A DNA stretch of 64,000 bases from Fodinibius roseus. GTDB taxonomy: Bacteria; Bacteroidota; Rhodothermia; Balneolales; Balneolaceae. A program made the translations under genes and the position numbers. The notes below the pieces were generated by a model. It had not been told where the DNA came from. It saw nothing but the letters and a program-made list of their open reading frames with translations, and made no database searches. The first letter of the stretch is position 1. The number at the start of each line of letters is the position of its first letter. Below, one piece after another: positions 50,610 through 59,684 of the stretch. The stretch spans positions 1 to 64,000 of the forward strand of contig NZ_FQUS01000015.1 of NCBI RefSeq assembly GCF_900129315.1, written 5' to 3'.

Positions 50610-52217
50610 ATGTCAGTTATGAGAAAGGTAATATATTTCATAGTGTTTATTTCCGTAGGGTTGGTGGGGTGTGAGGACTTTTTAGACAAGACGGATCCCA
50701 CGGCAACCTCTTTTGATGAGTTCTATAATGATGAGGAGGACTTACGCCGGGTGGTATACAGCAGTTATTATGATGTTTTTACGCATCATGCCAATCGGAC
50801 GACCTTGTTTTACATGCAGGACGGTAAATCCGATAACGCCTACAGCCGATTGGAAGGCGACCATCACCAGCGGATAGCCAACGGTGATTTCAACAGCAAT
50901 ACCGAGGCGTTCTCTTACTACTACGAGTTACAGATGAAGCACCTCGGAAGGTTAAATACCTTTATCGCAAACACGGACGTACCGTACGTGGAGGATGAGG
51001 CTACGCGGACGAAATACGAGAATATTTTAAAGGGGTTGCGCATCTGGCACTACTTTAAGCTTACCTTCAGATGGGGAGATGTGCCGTTTCATCTGGAACC
51101 GGCCGATTTATCCAATGCCACCCAGCCTACCACGCCCAAGGAGGAGATCCTGGAGACCATCTTTCCACAGGCGATTGAAATTGCGGAAAGTCTGCCGGAA
51201 GAAGAATACACCACCGATAAATATATGTTTAATGAGTATTCCCTGAAGGCGCTCACGATGCGCTATGCGCTGTACAATGAGCGCTATCAGATGGCCGTTG
51301 ATCTGGCCCGGGAGATTATGGAGAGTGGGAATTACGAACTGCATCCCAACTACGGCGACCTGTTTCAGTATGAAGCGGATTCTGATAATAATGAATTTAT
51401 CATACACCAGAACCAGGAAAGTTATAGCGGAAGCACGACATACTCCTTCAGAGATTTAGGCCCTCATTACAGAACCGGGGACGGGCAGTCGTACCTGGTT
51501 CCCCTGAAGTCGCTGGTGGATGCGTACTGGACGCTGAATGGATACCGCATCGACAATTGTCCCCAGCATACCAAAAGAGAACATGAGTTAAATCCGAACC
51601 TGCACCGGGATCCCCGCTATGAAGCCAGCATAATGGGACACGGTGATCTGTTCTATGAAGATACCATCGATATTTATAATGAGAACAGTCCCATGTATCA
51701 CGAAAACGAGCGGGCCAGCGAGTCCGGCTACTGGTTTAAAAAGTTTGTCTCAGAAGCTGATGCGTTTAGCAGCGGAAACTTTGAATTTGGCCTGCTGCGG
51801 TATGCCGAGGTGTTGCTGACATATGCAGAGGCAAAGATCATGATGAATGAGATAGATGCTTCAGTAAAGGATGCTATAAACCAGGTCAGGGAGCGGGCCG
51901 GATTGGATATGTCCGAAGCCGACGTAACCCTGCCGCGTTACAGCGCTTACACACAGGATCAGTGGATTGACCTGATAAGAAATGAACGCAGGATTGAGTT
52001 TGCGGCGGAAGGTCTTCGCTATGCGGATATTAAACGGTGGAGAACAGCAGAAGAGGTGTTGAATCAGCCCGCATTGGGACACACCCGGGAAGTCAATGGA
52101 GAACTTCAGTCGCTTCATATTGAAGATCGTTCGTTTGAACCTCATAATTACCTGTGGCCTTTCCATGAAAATAGCTTGAAGGTGGAGCCCGGGTTAGAAC
52201 AGAATCCCGGTTATTAA
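50610..52217 (+). CDS. SusD/RagB-family surface lipoprotein
   Basis: A 535-aa lipoprotein: signal with lipobox VGLVGC near residue 21, then the SusD helical fold of TPR-like repeats. Characteristic segments include FLDKTDPTATSFDEFYNDEE, YENILKGLRIWHYFKLTFRW, the conserved RYAEVLLTYAEAKIM and AINQVRERAGL motifs, and the IRNERRIEFAAEGLRYADIK WR box near the C-terminus. It forms the lid over the SusC barrel and binds the substrate. A strong terminator follows, so susC-susD is a two-gene unit. Confidence 0.93.
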   Translation: MSVMRKVIYFIVFISVGLVGCEDFLDKTDPTATSFDEFYNDEEDLRRVVYSSYYDVFTHHANRTTLFYMQDGKSDNAYSRLEGDHHQRIANGDFNSNTEAFSYYYELQMKHLGRLNTFIANTDVPYVEDEATRTKYENILKGLRIWHYFKLTFRWGDVPFHLEPADLSNATQPTTPKEEILETIFPQAIEIAESLPEEEYTTDKYMFNEYSLKALTMRYALYNERYQMAVDLAREIMESGNYELHPNYGDLFQYEADSDNNEFIIHQNQESYSGSTTYSFRDLGPHYRTGDGQSYLVPLKSLVDAYWTLNGYRIDNCPQHTKREHELNPNLHRDPRYEASIMGHGDLFYEDTIDIYNENSPMYHENERASESGYWFKKFVSEADAFSSGNFEFGLLRYAEVLLTYAEAKIMMNEIDASVKDAINQVRERAGLDMSEADVTLPRYSAYTQDQWIDLIRNERRIEFAAEGLRYADIKRWRTAEEVLNQPALGHTREVNGELQSLHIEDRSFEPHNYLWPFHENSLKVEPGLEQNPGY

Positions 52218-52256
52218 TTGATCGGCCGGTATTGTGATCGGAATTCATTTCTGACA

Positions 52257-52294
52257 GGCCCGCAAGGTTTCCCAAAACTTTGCGGGCTTTTTTA
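52257..52294 (+). terminator. Rho-independent terminator of the SusC/SusD unit
   Basis: CCCGCAA (52259-52265) pairs with TTGCGGG (52280-52286), with GTTT/AAAC pairing further in, followed by CTTTTTTTA. It lies 42 bases after the SusD stop. Confidence 0.85.
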
Positions 52295-52424
52295 TATGCC
52301 TATGTAATTTGCAGCGGTAATAAACAGTGAATGCAGCGATGCTGTCTTCCTCATCCGTACAAGGATAATGCGAGGAAACCCTTGGCCGGATCTATCTCCT
52401 CATCCCGGGAAAATCAAATACGGA

Positions 52425-53096
52425 TTAGGGCTGCAGGGGACGCACCTGCACATCGGTGTAGTGAAAGTTTTGGGAGCATTCCAGGATATGCACGGCCGAT
52501 TGTGCCAGCTCATCGGGTTTCAGTTTATTCTTCTCCGAATCAGAAAAGCCGGTATCCACCGAGCCGGGTGACAGGCAGGTCACCTTGATCCCGAAATCGC
52601 GCAATTCCTGGTGCAGCGAGCGCGAGATGCCCACGACCGCGTGCTTGGTCGCCGAATAGCAGCTCATGCCCGCAATGCCGTTGGTTCCCGCACCGGATGA
52701 AATGTTGATGATATGTCCCTCTTGCCGCGTTTTCATTGGTGGAATCACCAGACGGCTCACATAAAAAATGCCATGCACGTTCAGATCAAAAAGGTAGCGC
52801 CATTTTTCCGGTGGCATCTCGTCCAGATCTCCTTTATAGCCCGCGCCGGCATTGTTAATCAGAATGGCGATCTGTTCTCCCAATGCATCCGCTGTCTGCT
52901 GGTAAGCCTGTTGTACGGAGTCTTGCTGAGTCAGATCGGCTTTAATATAATGAAAGTTCTTGTGGCCGAAATCTTCGGGTTCTGAGCGGCTCCATCCGGC
53001 CACGGCAGCGCCCTTATCCAGCAACGCCCTGGTGATAGAGCGACCGATCCCCCGGCTGGCTCCCGTTACAATAGCGGCTTTGTCTTTTAAATCCAT
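52425..53096 (-). CDS. Short-chain dehydrogenase (3-oxoacyl-ACP-reductase-like)
   Basis: A 223-aa SDR: TGASRGIG at 12-19, LINNAGAGYKGD (NNAG at about 84-87), INISSGAGTNG (serine region) and Y-x-x-x-K in SCYSATKHAVVGIS. It has the compact FabG-like length but lacks an extended C-terminus. Probable NAD(P)H-dependent oxidoreductase of unknown substrate. It is convergent with the SusC/SusD terminator. About 105 bases separate it from the broken serine hydrolase. Confidence 0.87.
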   Translation of the reverse strand: MDLKDKAAIVTGASRGIGRSITRALLDKGAAVAGWSRSEPEDFGHKNFHYIKADLTQQDSVQQAYQQTADALGEQIAILINNAGAGYKGDLDEMPPEKWRYLFDLNVHGIFYVSRLVIPPMKTRQEGHIINISSGAGTNGIAGMSCYSATKHAVVGISRSLHQELRDFGIKVTCLSPGSVDTGFSDSEKNKLKPDELAQSAVHILECSQNFHYTDVQVRPLQP

Positions 53097-53200
53097 GAAT
53101 AATCACTTTTTTTCTTGAAATTATTGGTTTCTATAACTTGAGTTAAGCACAAAACGTTTGATTAATCCTTTCGGCTATATGCGGGGATTACCTTCGCCTA

Positions 53201-53805
53201 TTACTCTTCCGTTGTGAAGATATTTTCGATGATATACTCCTTGAGTTCGCGATCCAGCGTTCGGGTCTCTCCTGCTGTGTTGTAAGCTGCTACGTACGCC
53301 ATGTTTTGAGACGGAGCCAGATAGATATGAGAGAGAAACCCATTTTGACTACCGCTGTGACTTATCAATTTCATGCCGTCAACATGACTAATAAAAAAGG
53401 TCAGTCCCATCTGACTGGCACTGATATTCTCCCGGTTGTCCGCACCGGGGGCAATGGCTATTTGGGGCGTGAACATCTCTTCAATCGAATTCTTTTTGAG
53501 CACATGGCGATTCCGGTAAAGGTTTTTGTAACGGAGGCCCAGTGAAAGATGGAGCCTTTGGTGATCGCTTTTTCTTTATCCCGGTCGGCAAGGCCGTAAT
53601 GAGAGTGGTAAATGGGGTCGCCGTTGCGGATAATAGCCAGGGAACTGCCGACCACTTTTCGCTCTGCGGCTTTTTGCTTATAAAAATCAGTTAAATGGGA
53701 GAGTTTTCGATCCATCTGCTTTGACTGGGCTTGGGCTGAGAGTGTATAGTGGCACGAGACAGCCACAAGAATGAGTGATAATGATAAAAATATCCGTAAC
53801 ACCAT
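53201..53805 (-). pseudogene. Serine hydrolase (beta-lactamase/PBP-like), internally deleted
   Basis: ATG at 53805 starts a signal peptide and the N-terminal part of a class C-like serine hydrolase: VVGSSLAIIRNGDPIYHSHY, GLADRDKEKAITKGSIFHWA and the SVTK nucleophile motif (SxxK). After FTGIAM (about 53505) the sequence jumps, in another frame, to MLKKNSIEEMFTPQIAIAPG and the C-terminal HSGSQNGFLSHIYLAPSQNM, ending at 53201. The middle, with the Y-x-N motif, is missing. The product cannot fold as an active enzyme. Confidence 0.8.
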
Positions 53806-53942
53806 AGCTTACATTGTCATCGGTGAAAGGGGCAAGTTGTTTTATTTCCATCAATCTTGCAAGCAGCAGCGGTTAGTTGGATTATTTTCACAGTGACCAA
53901 AGAAGGTGGTTAGCCCACTGATAATTGTGTACCTTTGGATGT

Positions 53943-54356
53943 ATGAATACGGAGCAAGGTAAGAAAATTATCCTGTTTGACGGTGTTTGTAATCTCTGTA
54001 ACGGCGCGGTGACATTTATCATCAAGCGTGATAAAGATGATCTTTTCCGGTACGCGGCGCTGCAGTCGGAGATCGGAAGGGAGCTTACCGACAAGCACGG
54101 CGTTGACACCTCAATAACGGATAGCATTATTCTGATTGACGACGATCGCTACTACACGAAGTCATCAGCGGCGCTTAGGATAGCCCGAAATCTTTCCGGT
54201 GGATATCCCCTGTTATACGGATTGATGATCTTGCCGCCATTTATGCGCGACCGGATGTACGACCTGATTGCTCAAAATCGCTACCGGTGGTTTGGAAAAC
54301 GGGAAAGCTGCATGGTGCCTACGCCTGAGCTGAAGGCTAAGTTTCTGCACGACTAA
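53943..54356 (+). CDS. DCC1-like thiol-disulfide oxidoreductase (DUF393)
   Basis: A 137-aa protein from ATG at 53943 with the DCC-family signature DGVCNLCNGAVTFIIKRD (CxxC in a thioredoxin-like fold, about residues 14-31), FRYAALQSEIGRELTDKHG, SIILIDDDRYYTKSSAALRI and the C-terminal RYRWFGKRESC motif. Members are predicted redox proteins. TTG at 53925 is in frame but ATG fits the family start. It is isolated between two eroded genes. Confidence 0.87.
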   Translation: MNTEQGKKIILFDGVCNLCNGAVTFIIKRDKDDLFRYAALQSEIGRELTDKHGVDTSITDSIILIDDDRYYTKSSAALRIARNLSGGYPLLYGLMILPPFMRDRMYDLIAQNRYRWFGKRESCMVPTPELKAKFLHD

Positions 54357-54364
54357 CTCTTCCA

Positions 54365-54589
54365 TTACTCATATTGCTTCCGCATTCAGTGACCGCAGGG
54401 ACGAAAACCTTGCCGTAAGGCTTCTTTTTGGGTTTTGAAGAATACCCGGTTTTGGGCATTCATTCTTTTTCCGGAGCTGCAGTTCAGTTTACCATAGATC
54501 TTTAAATTACGGTTCCCGGCCAGAGCGATTCGACCCACTTTAATGAGAACAGAACCTTGTGCTTTTAATCGGACTTTGTGGCCCCTGAA
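54365..54589 (-). pseudogene. Ada-type metal-binding domain, interrupted
   Basis: Directly after the stop of the Ada-like gene the minus strand stays in the same frame and encodes a zinc-finger domain of the kind found at the N-terminus of Ada: IALAGNRNLKIYGKLNCSSG, KRMNAQNRVFF and EALRQGFRPCGH. The next codon, expected to be the last metal-ligand cysteine, is TGA (54386-54388), followed by MRKQYE and TAA. No good start codon exists. It looks like a former stand-alone Ada metal-binding protein, or a detached domain, lost by point mutation. Confidence 0.65.
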
Positions 54590-55435
54590 TCAGTCTGCCT
54601 GAGCATGATTTCCCGCGGATGCTTGCGCGACCTCCCATCCTATGATGGCCGTCTTGCGGGTACTTCCCCAGCGATATTCCCCGATGTCCCCTACTTTCCT
54701 GATCACCCGGTGGCACGGAATCAGGTAGGCGATCGGGTTGTTAGCCAAAGCCGTACCGACAGCACGAGAGGCGTTAGGGTTGTCTATTACCTGGGCCACG
54801 TCGGAGTACGTAACCAGATGGCCGACCGGAATTTTAAGCAGGGCTTCCCATACTTTCAACTGGAATTCAGTGCCCCGAAGGTGGAGTTTGATTTCATCCG
54901 GGTCCTCCCAGCTGCTTCCGAGCCTGTTATCCAGGGTTCGGATGTGCTTGTCTTCGCCTTCGGTGATACGGGCCTTCGGCCAGCGTTCCTTCAATTCCCG
55001 GATGCTTTCATCCCGTTCTTTCACAAAGTTCAGATTGCTAATGCCCTTGCCCGTGGAGGCAATCAGGATATCGCCAAAGGGACTATTACTGAAATGGTAA
55101 CGGATATCAAGCGATTGACCCTGGTTCTTAAATTCTCCGGGCGTCATCCCTTCGATATTGACAAACAGATCGTGCAGGCGACTGCTGCTGGACAGTCCGG
55201 TATAAAAGGTTGCTTTTTCGATGGTTTGGTTCCTATTTAACAGCTTCTTGGCGTGTTTCAGGCTAATGTACTGCAGAAACTCTTTGGGTGTTACTCCCGC
55301 CCACTTCTTAAACATTCGATGGAAATGATAGGGACTGAGATGCACGGCTTTGGCAATATCATCCAGTTTAGGCTGGTCGGTGGAATGTTCTTTGACAAAA
55401 GTGATGGCTTTGGCCACTCGCTGGTAGTCTGTCAT
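54590..55435 (-). CDS. AraC-type HTH fused to O6-methylguanine-DNA methyltransferase (Ada-like)
   Basis: A 281-aa protein from ATG at 55435 (the frame is open to 55468). N-terminal AraC helix-turn-helix (about 1-95): KLDDIAKAVHLSPYHFHRMF then WAGVTPKEFLQYISLKHAKK. The C-terminal part is the methyltransferase (about 105-275) with GTEFQLKVWEALLKIPVGHL, ASRAVGTALANNPIAYLIPC and the active-site PCHRVI. It repairs O6-alkylguanine by suicide transfer. It lacks the N-terminal metal-binding domain that lets E. coli Ada sense methylphosphotriesters. A decayed copy of such a domain follows in frame after the stop. Confidence 0.9.
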   Translation of the reverse strand: MTDYQRVAKAITFVKEHSTDQPKLDDIAKAVHLSPYHFHRMFKKWAGVTPKEFLQYISLKHAKKLLNRNQTIEKATFYTGLSSSSRLHDLFVNIEGMTPGEFKNQGQSLDIRYHFSNSPFGDILIASTGKGISNLNFVKERDESIRELKERWPKARITEGEDKHIRTLDNRLGSSWEDPDEIKLHLRGTEFQLKVWEALLKIPVGHLVTYSDVAQVIDNPNASRAVGTALANNPIAYLIPCHRVIRKVGDIGEYRWGSTRKTAIIGWEVAQASAGNHAQAD

Positions 55436-55460
55436 CGTTTGGTAGTTATTTATGTTTGTT

Positions 55461-55619
55461 TCAAACATAACAGGAGCAAACGACAGAAAAAATCCGATTC
55501 TTGCGGATTATCTCTGATATGCTATTCCTGTACTCCTGCAATCCTGTAGCTTGTAAGTAATCGTAATAGTGTTCCGCTTTTTCCAGTGGTACTACGCCGT
55601 GCCAGATTCGTGTTATCAT
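55461..55619 (-). pseudogene. Antibiotic biosynthesis monooxygenase remnant
   Basis: ATG at 55619 encodes MITRIWHGVVPLEKAEHYYD YLQATGLQEYRNS, the typical beginning of an ABM-family protein (ITRIWHG...Y..YL...G...Y). It then diverges into unrelated residues and stops at 55461 after 52 codons. The rest of the ABM domain is absent. Its end overlaps the longest possible start of the Ada-like gene, so a deletion joined the two. Confidence 0.65.
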
Positions 55620-55898
55620 AATCTATATCCCTTTAACACTAATATTTTACTATCTAAAACTGTTTAACAAGTAAAAATAAAAGAAAATATAACTATCAAA
55701 ATTTATTTTAACAGTAAAAATGAGTATCTTATAAAGACAAACTGGTTTCCGATGACTGGAAAGTGGACAGTGGATGTTTTAAAACCGGAAATGAGTTCTC
55801 AGGCCTCGGAGAGGAGCAACGTCTGGGCTTTTCGGTATTTTAGCCTCTTATTTTTAACTTTCGCCATCTAACATCCCTTTAAGCTTGATTTACATGCC

Positions 55899-56510
55899 AT
55901 GGAAAAACGTACCATAGAGACCCTTTCGCTTGACGGAGGGGTATTGTGTCTGAACTTTATTAATACCGTGCACGACCGTACGGTTAAGGAGCCCTTTGAA
56001 TATTTATCCACCTATAGCTGCCTGGTGAATTGGGCGGCCAAAGTGGAGATCCTCACCACATCCGGGCAGAAGAAGCTGAAATCCGTCGCAAAGGATAATC
56101 AAAAGAAGGCGGGTCGGGCATTAGGTGTTTGTATCAAAGCGAGAGAGGTGCTGTACCATCTCTTCTGGGCCATTGCAAAGGATGAATCCCCGGATGACAA
56201 GACGCAGGCTGCTTTTAACGATCTGTTGGAAAAGGCCATGAGCCAACTGAAGATACGAATTGACGTTGAGCTGGAGGTTTCGCATGAGTGGAAAGACAAA
56301 ACGGGTCTCATCTATCCGCTATACCCCATTCTTAAGTCGGCCTATGACCTGTTGACATCCGGTAACCTGGATCGTGTCAAAGAGTGCGGCGCCTGCGGGT
56401 GGCTGTTTCTGGATCAAAGCAAGAACAGAAGTCGCAAGTGGTGCAGCATGGAGTCATGCGGCAGTAACGTCAAGGCAAAGCGGTACTATCACCGGCATAA
56501 AAAGAAATGA
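55899..56510 (+). CDS. CGNR zinc-finger/ABATE-domain regulator
   Basis: A 203-aa protein: an N-terminal ABATE domain (about 1-140; SLDGGVLCLNFINTVHDRTV at the start, RALGVCIKAREVLYHLFWAI) and a C-terminal CGNR zinc finger (about 155-200; VKECGACGWLFLDQSKNRSR then KWCSMESCGSNVKAKRYYHR), with four cysteines for zinc. The family is presumed to be stress-induced transcription factors. The leader (55620-55898) is AT-rich with scattered TTTAACA/TGTTTAA half-repeats that might be its operator. Confidence 0.88.
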   Translation: MEKRTIETLSLDGGVLCLNFINTVHDRTVKEPFEYLSTYSCLVNWAAKVEILTTSGQKKLKSVAKDNQKKAGRALGVCIKAREVLYHLFWAIAKDESPDDKTQAAFNDLLEKAMSQLKIRIDVELEVSHEWKDKTGLIYPLYPILKSAYDLLTSGNLDRVKECGACGWLFLDQSKNRSRKWCSMESCGSNVKAKRYYHRHKKK

Positions 56511-56553
56511 ATACCCTTGACAGGTGCGCCCACCTGCCAGGGCCTAATGTTTA

Positions 56554-57051
56554 TTAAAACCGTTGCTCATCTGCGCTGGGGCCATAGCTTCCGGGGATGG
56601 GAATATCAAGCAGGCGCAGGTATACGCCCAGTTGAGCGCGATGATGGATAACCTGGCTTAACGAGTGGCGAACAACCTCGTGCTTGGGCATGACCATGAG
56701 CACTTGATCGCCATTGCGCATGGTCCAGTCAGGCAGCAGGTCGTCTTCACCAGCCTTATTCAGTGCTGTCTTTCCCTTTTGCACCGAAGCTTCATGAAGG
56801 TTCAGCAATTCCTGCGTGCTTTCCACAGGTGTGGGTTCATATCCTTCCTCGGCAAAATCAAGCACATCTTTGCTGAGGGCTGACTCTATCCAGCCGGGAA
56901 TTTCGGCAATATGAACGGTTAGCTCCTTCAGTGACATACTTTTTTCATGGGGCTTCCAGTCGAACTTGTCATCGGGAACAAGGGTAAGGAATTTCCGGGT
57001 TGTCTCAGCTTCCTGCTTCAATTCATTAGAAAATAGAGGTATCAGTTCCAT
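56554..57051 (-). CDS. DinB-family protein
   Basis: A 165-aa four-helix-bundle protein of the DinB/YfiT group: LKQEAETTRKFLTLVPDDKF, DWKPHEKSMSLKELTVHIAE (H about 46), and MPKHEVVRHSLSQVIHHRAQ (histidine pair about 126-139), giving the H...H-x3-H metal site. These bind divalent metal and may be thiol-dependent transferases. It converges on the CGNR gene. Confidence 0.87.
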   Translation of the reverse strand: MELIPLFSNELKQEAETTRKFLTLVPDDKFDWKPHEKSMSLKELTVHIAEIPGWIESALSKDVLDFAEEGYEPTPVESTQELLNLHEASVQKGKTALNKAGEDDLLPDWTMRNGDQVLMVMPKHEVVRHSLSQVIHHRAQLGVYLRLLDIPIPGSYGPSADEQRF

Positions 57052-57212
57052 TACAGTATCCGTTTTGAGTTTGATAGTATCGTGTCTATTCCAAAGATAA
57101 CGGAGGCTTGTGACAACCCTGTGTCAACGGTTTTGGAATTAATGATAAAGATGCCTTCCGGCTGAACTTAAACTTCAGTTTTGCTTCAAAATCATTTTGT
57201 ATCTTTTGAGGT

Positions 57213-57899
57213 ATGAAACTGCTTATTATCGAAGATAATGAAGATTTGCTGCAGAATATCCGTACGTACCTGAAGCGGGAGGGCTATATCTGTGAATTCG
57301 CCCGGGATTACAGGGAGGCCTTCGATAAGGTGATGTCGTATACGTACGACGTGGTGCTCATTGATATTATGATTCCCGGCGGGTCGGGGCTGCAGGTTTT
57401 GCGTGAGCTCAAATCGGTCAATCCGCAAACCGGTACTATCATTATATCGGCTAAGAACGCCCTTGATGACAAGGTTGAGGGACTCGAACTGGGGGCTGAC
57501 GACTATATTACCAAGCCGTTCCAGCTGCCGGAGCTGCATGCGCGCATTAAAGCCGTGAACCGTCGCAACCAGCGCGATGGCCGGGAGATCATCAACGTCA
57601 ATGAAATTGCGATCAATACGGATACGATGGAGGTGACCGTCAACGGCACTGGCGTCGACCTGACCCCCAAAGAATACGACCTGATCCTTTATTTCGCTTC
57701 CAATAAAAATCATGTACTCTCCAAGCAAACCATCGCCGAACACCTGTGGGGTGATTACGTGGATCACCTTACAAATCTTGATTTCGTCTACCAGCATATC
57801 AAGAACCTGCGCAAAAAATTGGAAAAAGCCGGGGCTCAGAATTATATAGAAAGCGTGTACGGAATCGGCTACAAGTTCAAAGTGAACAACCGCGCATGA
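57213..57899 (+). CDS. OmpR/PhoB-family response regulator
   Basis: A 228-aa response regulator: receiver domain (1-120) with acidic pocket E7-D8, phosphorylation site D51 in DVVLIDIMIPGGSG and K in ITKPFQLPEL. The C-terminal winged helix (about 130-225) has GVDLTPKEYDLILYFASNKN and LRKKLEKAGAQNYIESVYGI. Its stop overlaps the histidine kinase start by 4 bases. Target genes are unknown; the TonB receptor downstream is one candidate. Confidence 0.93.
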   Translation: MKLLIIEDNEDLLQNIRTYLKREGYICEFARDYREAFDKVMSYTYDVVLIDIMIPGGSGLQVLRELKSVNPQTGTIIISAKNALDDKVEGLELGADDYITKPFQLPELHARIKAVNRRNQRDGREIINVNEIAINTDTMEVTVNGTGVDLTPKEYDLILYFASNKNHVLSKQTIAEHLWGDYVDHLTNLDFVYQHIKNLRKKLEKAGAQNYIESVYGIGYKFKVNNRA

Positions 57900-59173
57900 A
57901 ACTCATTAATAAATTTATATTGATTTACCTTGTCGTCACCGTCATTGTGCTGGGCATTGCCGGGTATATATCCTTTTTCGTGATCAAGGGTGAGCTGGAC
58001 AATGAGCTGAAGTGGCGTTTTATGGACCGGATTGACCGGGTGACGTACCTGCTGGATGAGGGAAAGAATTTTAAATCCAAAAAATTGAAAGGGTCGGGTG
58101 ATCGCAACCTGATTATCCAGCAGCTTCCCCAAAAAGTAGCCCCGGAAACTGTTATCAAAGATACCATGGTCTGGCACGACCGCCTGCAACAGATGGAACC
58201 CAACCTGAAAGTATCGGCCTACCGGACGGTGGAAGACACTTCTTATTTTATTTCCACCTACGGGGCCCTTGTTGAAACCGACGATATCACGGAAGCAGTG
58301 GTGCAGATTTTATTGTGGATTTTGGGACTGCAGGTCATCGGGGCGATCGGGGTCGGATTTATCGTCTCCGGCCGGCTGTTTAAACCCTTTCGTGAAACTC
58401 TGGCCCGTATCAAGCGATTTAATATCCAGGATAAGGAACCTATTCTGGCCAGAGAAACCAACGTCGAAGAATTTAATGATCTGAACCGGTTCGTGGAAGA
58501 GATGACCCGCAAGGCCGTAAAGGACTATAAGAACTTAAAAGAATTTGCTGAAAATGCGTCTCATGAACTGCAAACACCTCTTTCTATTACCAAAGGGAAG
58601 CTGGAGCTGCTTACCGAGACCGATCTTACGCCCGAACAGTATCAATATGTGGAAGCAAGTCAGCGTTCAATTAAAAAACTGTCGCGGCTCAGCGAGTCGC
58701 TTGCCCTGCTGACCAAGATTGAAAATCATGAATTTACCAACAAGGATGAGGTGAATGTTACGAACCTCATCCGGGAAAGCACGCAGGCTTTTGAAGAGTT
58801 TATCAAATTAAACGGTCTGCAAGTGGAAACGGACCTTGAAGAGGATGTCTTTTTGCAGATACACCCGGTGTTGGCCGATATCATGTGGACCAATCTTTTT
58901 CAGAATGCTATTAAGCATAATATTGAGGATGGCCGCATCCGAATCAGGCTGACAAAAGACAGCCTGGAGATCTCGAATACCGGCAAGCCGCTGGATATGG
59001 ATACCGACCTGCTCTTCAAGCGTTTTAAAAAGGCTGACCACGGCGTAGACTCTATCGGTCTTGGTCTCTCGATCATCGAACAAATTGTGGATCAGAATAA
59101 CTACGCGATCTCTTATGACTATGAAGATGGCTGGCATACCATAAACGTGAAATTTCATCCGGAGTCTGTGTAA
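57896..59173 (+). CDS. Sensor histidine kinase
   Basis: A 425-aa membrane kinase: TM1 about 7-27, a periplasmic sensor region (about 28-135), TM2 about 138-160, a linker, then the dimerisation helix with the phosphorylated histidine in AENASHELQTPL (about 222) and the ATPase domain (N box NLFQNAIKHN, G box DSIGLGLSIIEQI). It partners with the response regulator whose gene overlaps. The sensed signal is unknown. A degenerate palindromic element begins 17 bases after the stop. Confidence 0.92.
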   Translation: MKLINKFILIYLVVTVIVLGIAGYISFFVIKGELDNELKWRFMDRIDRVTYLLDEGKNFKSKKLKGSGDRNLIIQQLPQKVAPETVIKDTMVWHDRLQQMEPNLKVSAYRTVEDTSYFISTYGALVETDDITEAVVQILLWILGLQVIGAIGVGFIVSGRLFKPFRETLARIKRFNIQDKEPILARETNVEEFNDLNRFVEEMTRKAVKDYKNLKEFAENASHELQTPLSITKGKLELLTETDLTPEQYQYVEASQRSIKKLSRLSESLALLTKIENHEFTNKDEVNVTNLIRESTQAFEEFIKLNGLQVETDLEEDVFLQIHPVLADIMWTNLFQNAIKHNIEDGRIRIRLTKDSLEISNTGKPLDMDTDLLFKRFKKADHGVDSIGLGLSIIEQIVDQNNYAISYDYEDGWHTINVKFHPESV

Positions 59174-59189
59174 AACGGGATCTATATAA

Positions 59190-59332
59190 GAAGGTTTTGA
59201 AAAACGGGGGTTTTGTTCCATACCCAAACCTGAGCATTTTTTAAAACCGCAGTTAATGTATAGAGGATAATGAGGCGGTTGAAACCGCGAAAATGCAGAG
59301 AATGGGCAAAACAACAGCTTCGCAAAGCTCTC
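59190..59332 (+). repeat. Palindromic element, degenerate copy 3
   Basis: Left part GAAGGTTTTGAAAAACGG and TTTTGTTCCATACCC, right part CGCGAAAATGCAGAGAATGG, GCAAAACAACAGC and TTCGCAAAGCTC follow the order of copies 1, 2 and 4. The centre keeps GCATTTTTTAAAACCGC pairing imperfectly with GCGGTTGAAACCGCGAAAATGC. It lies 370 bases before copy 2 in the same orientation and just after the kinase gene. 59333-59684 holds no recognisable gene. Confidence 0.65.
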
Positions 59333-59684
59333 TAAAAAGGTTTTTTCCCGCAGCTTCTAACTGTTTTCCTTTCATTCGACTATCCCGGCAATCTCCTCTC
59401 CCTCGTCTTAGACGAAGTATTAGCTGCTTCGGTGCCGCCTGAATGTTCATCGTTCTGCCGTACAGCTTAGATTGTTCCTGCGGCGTGGCTTCCGGCCTTG
59501 CATCCACCTGCTTGTTCAGGCGAAGCAAAGAGCGCTCGGCAAAGTCAAAGATTCATTTTGTAAATATTTGTTAGAAGTATTTAAAAGCATAAATAATTCA
59601 GATTTCCTTCAGCTTTCATACAATCTTACCACAGGTTCATTTGTTACGTTAAACACAAACAGAAAAGGAAACCATATTATTTGA

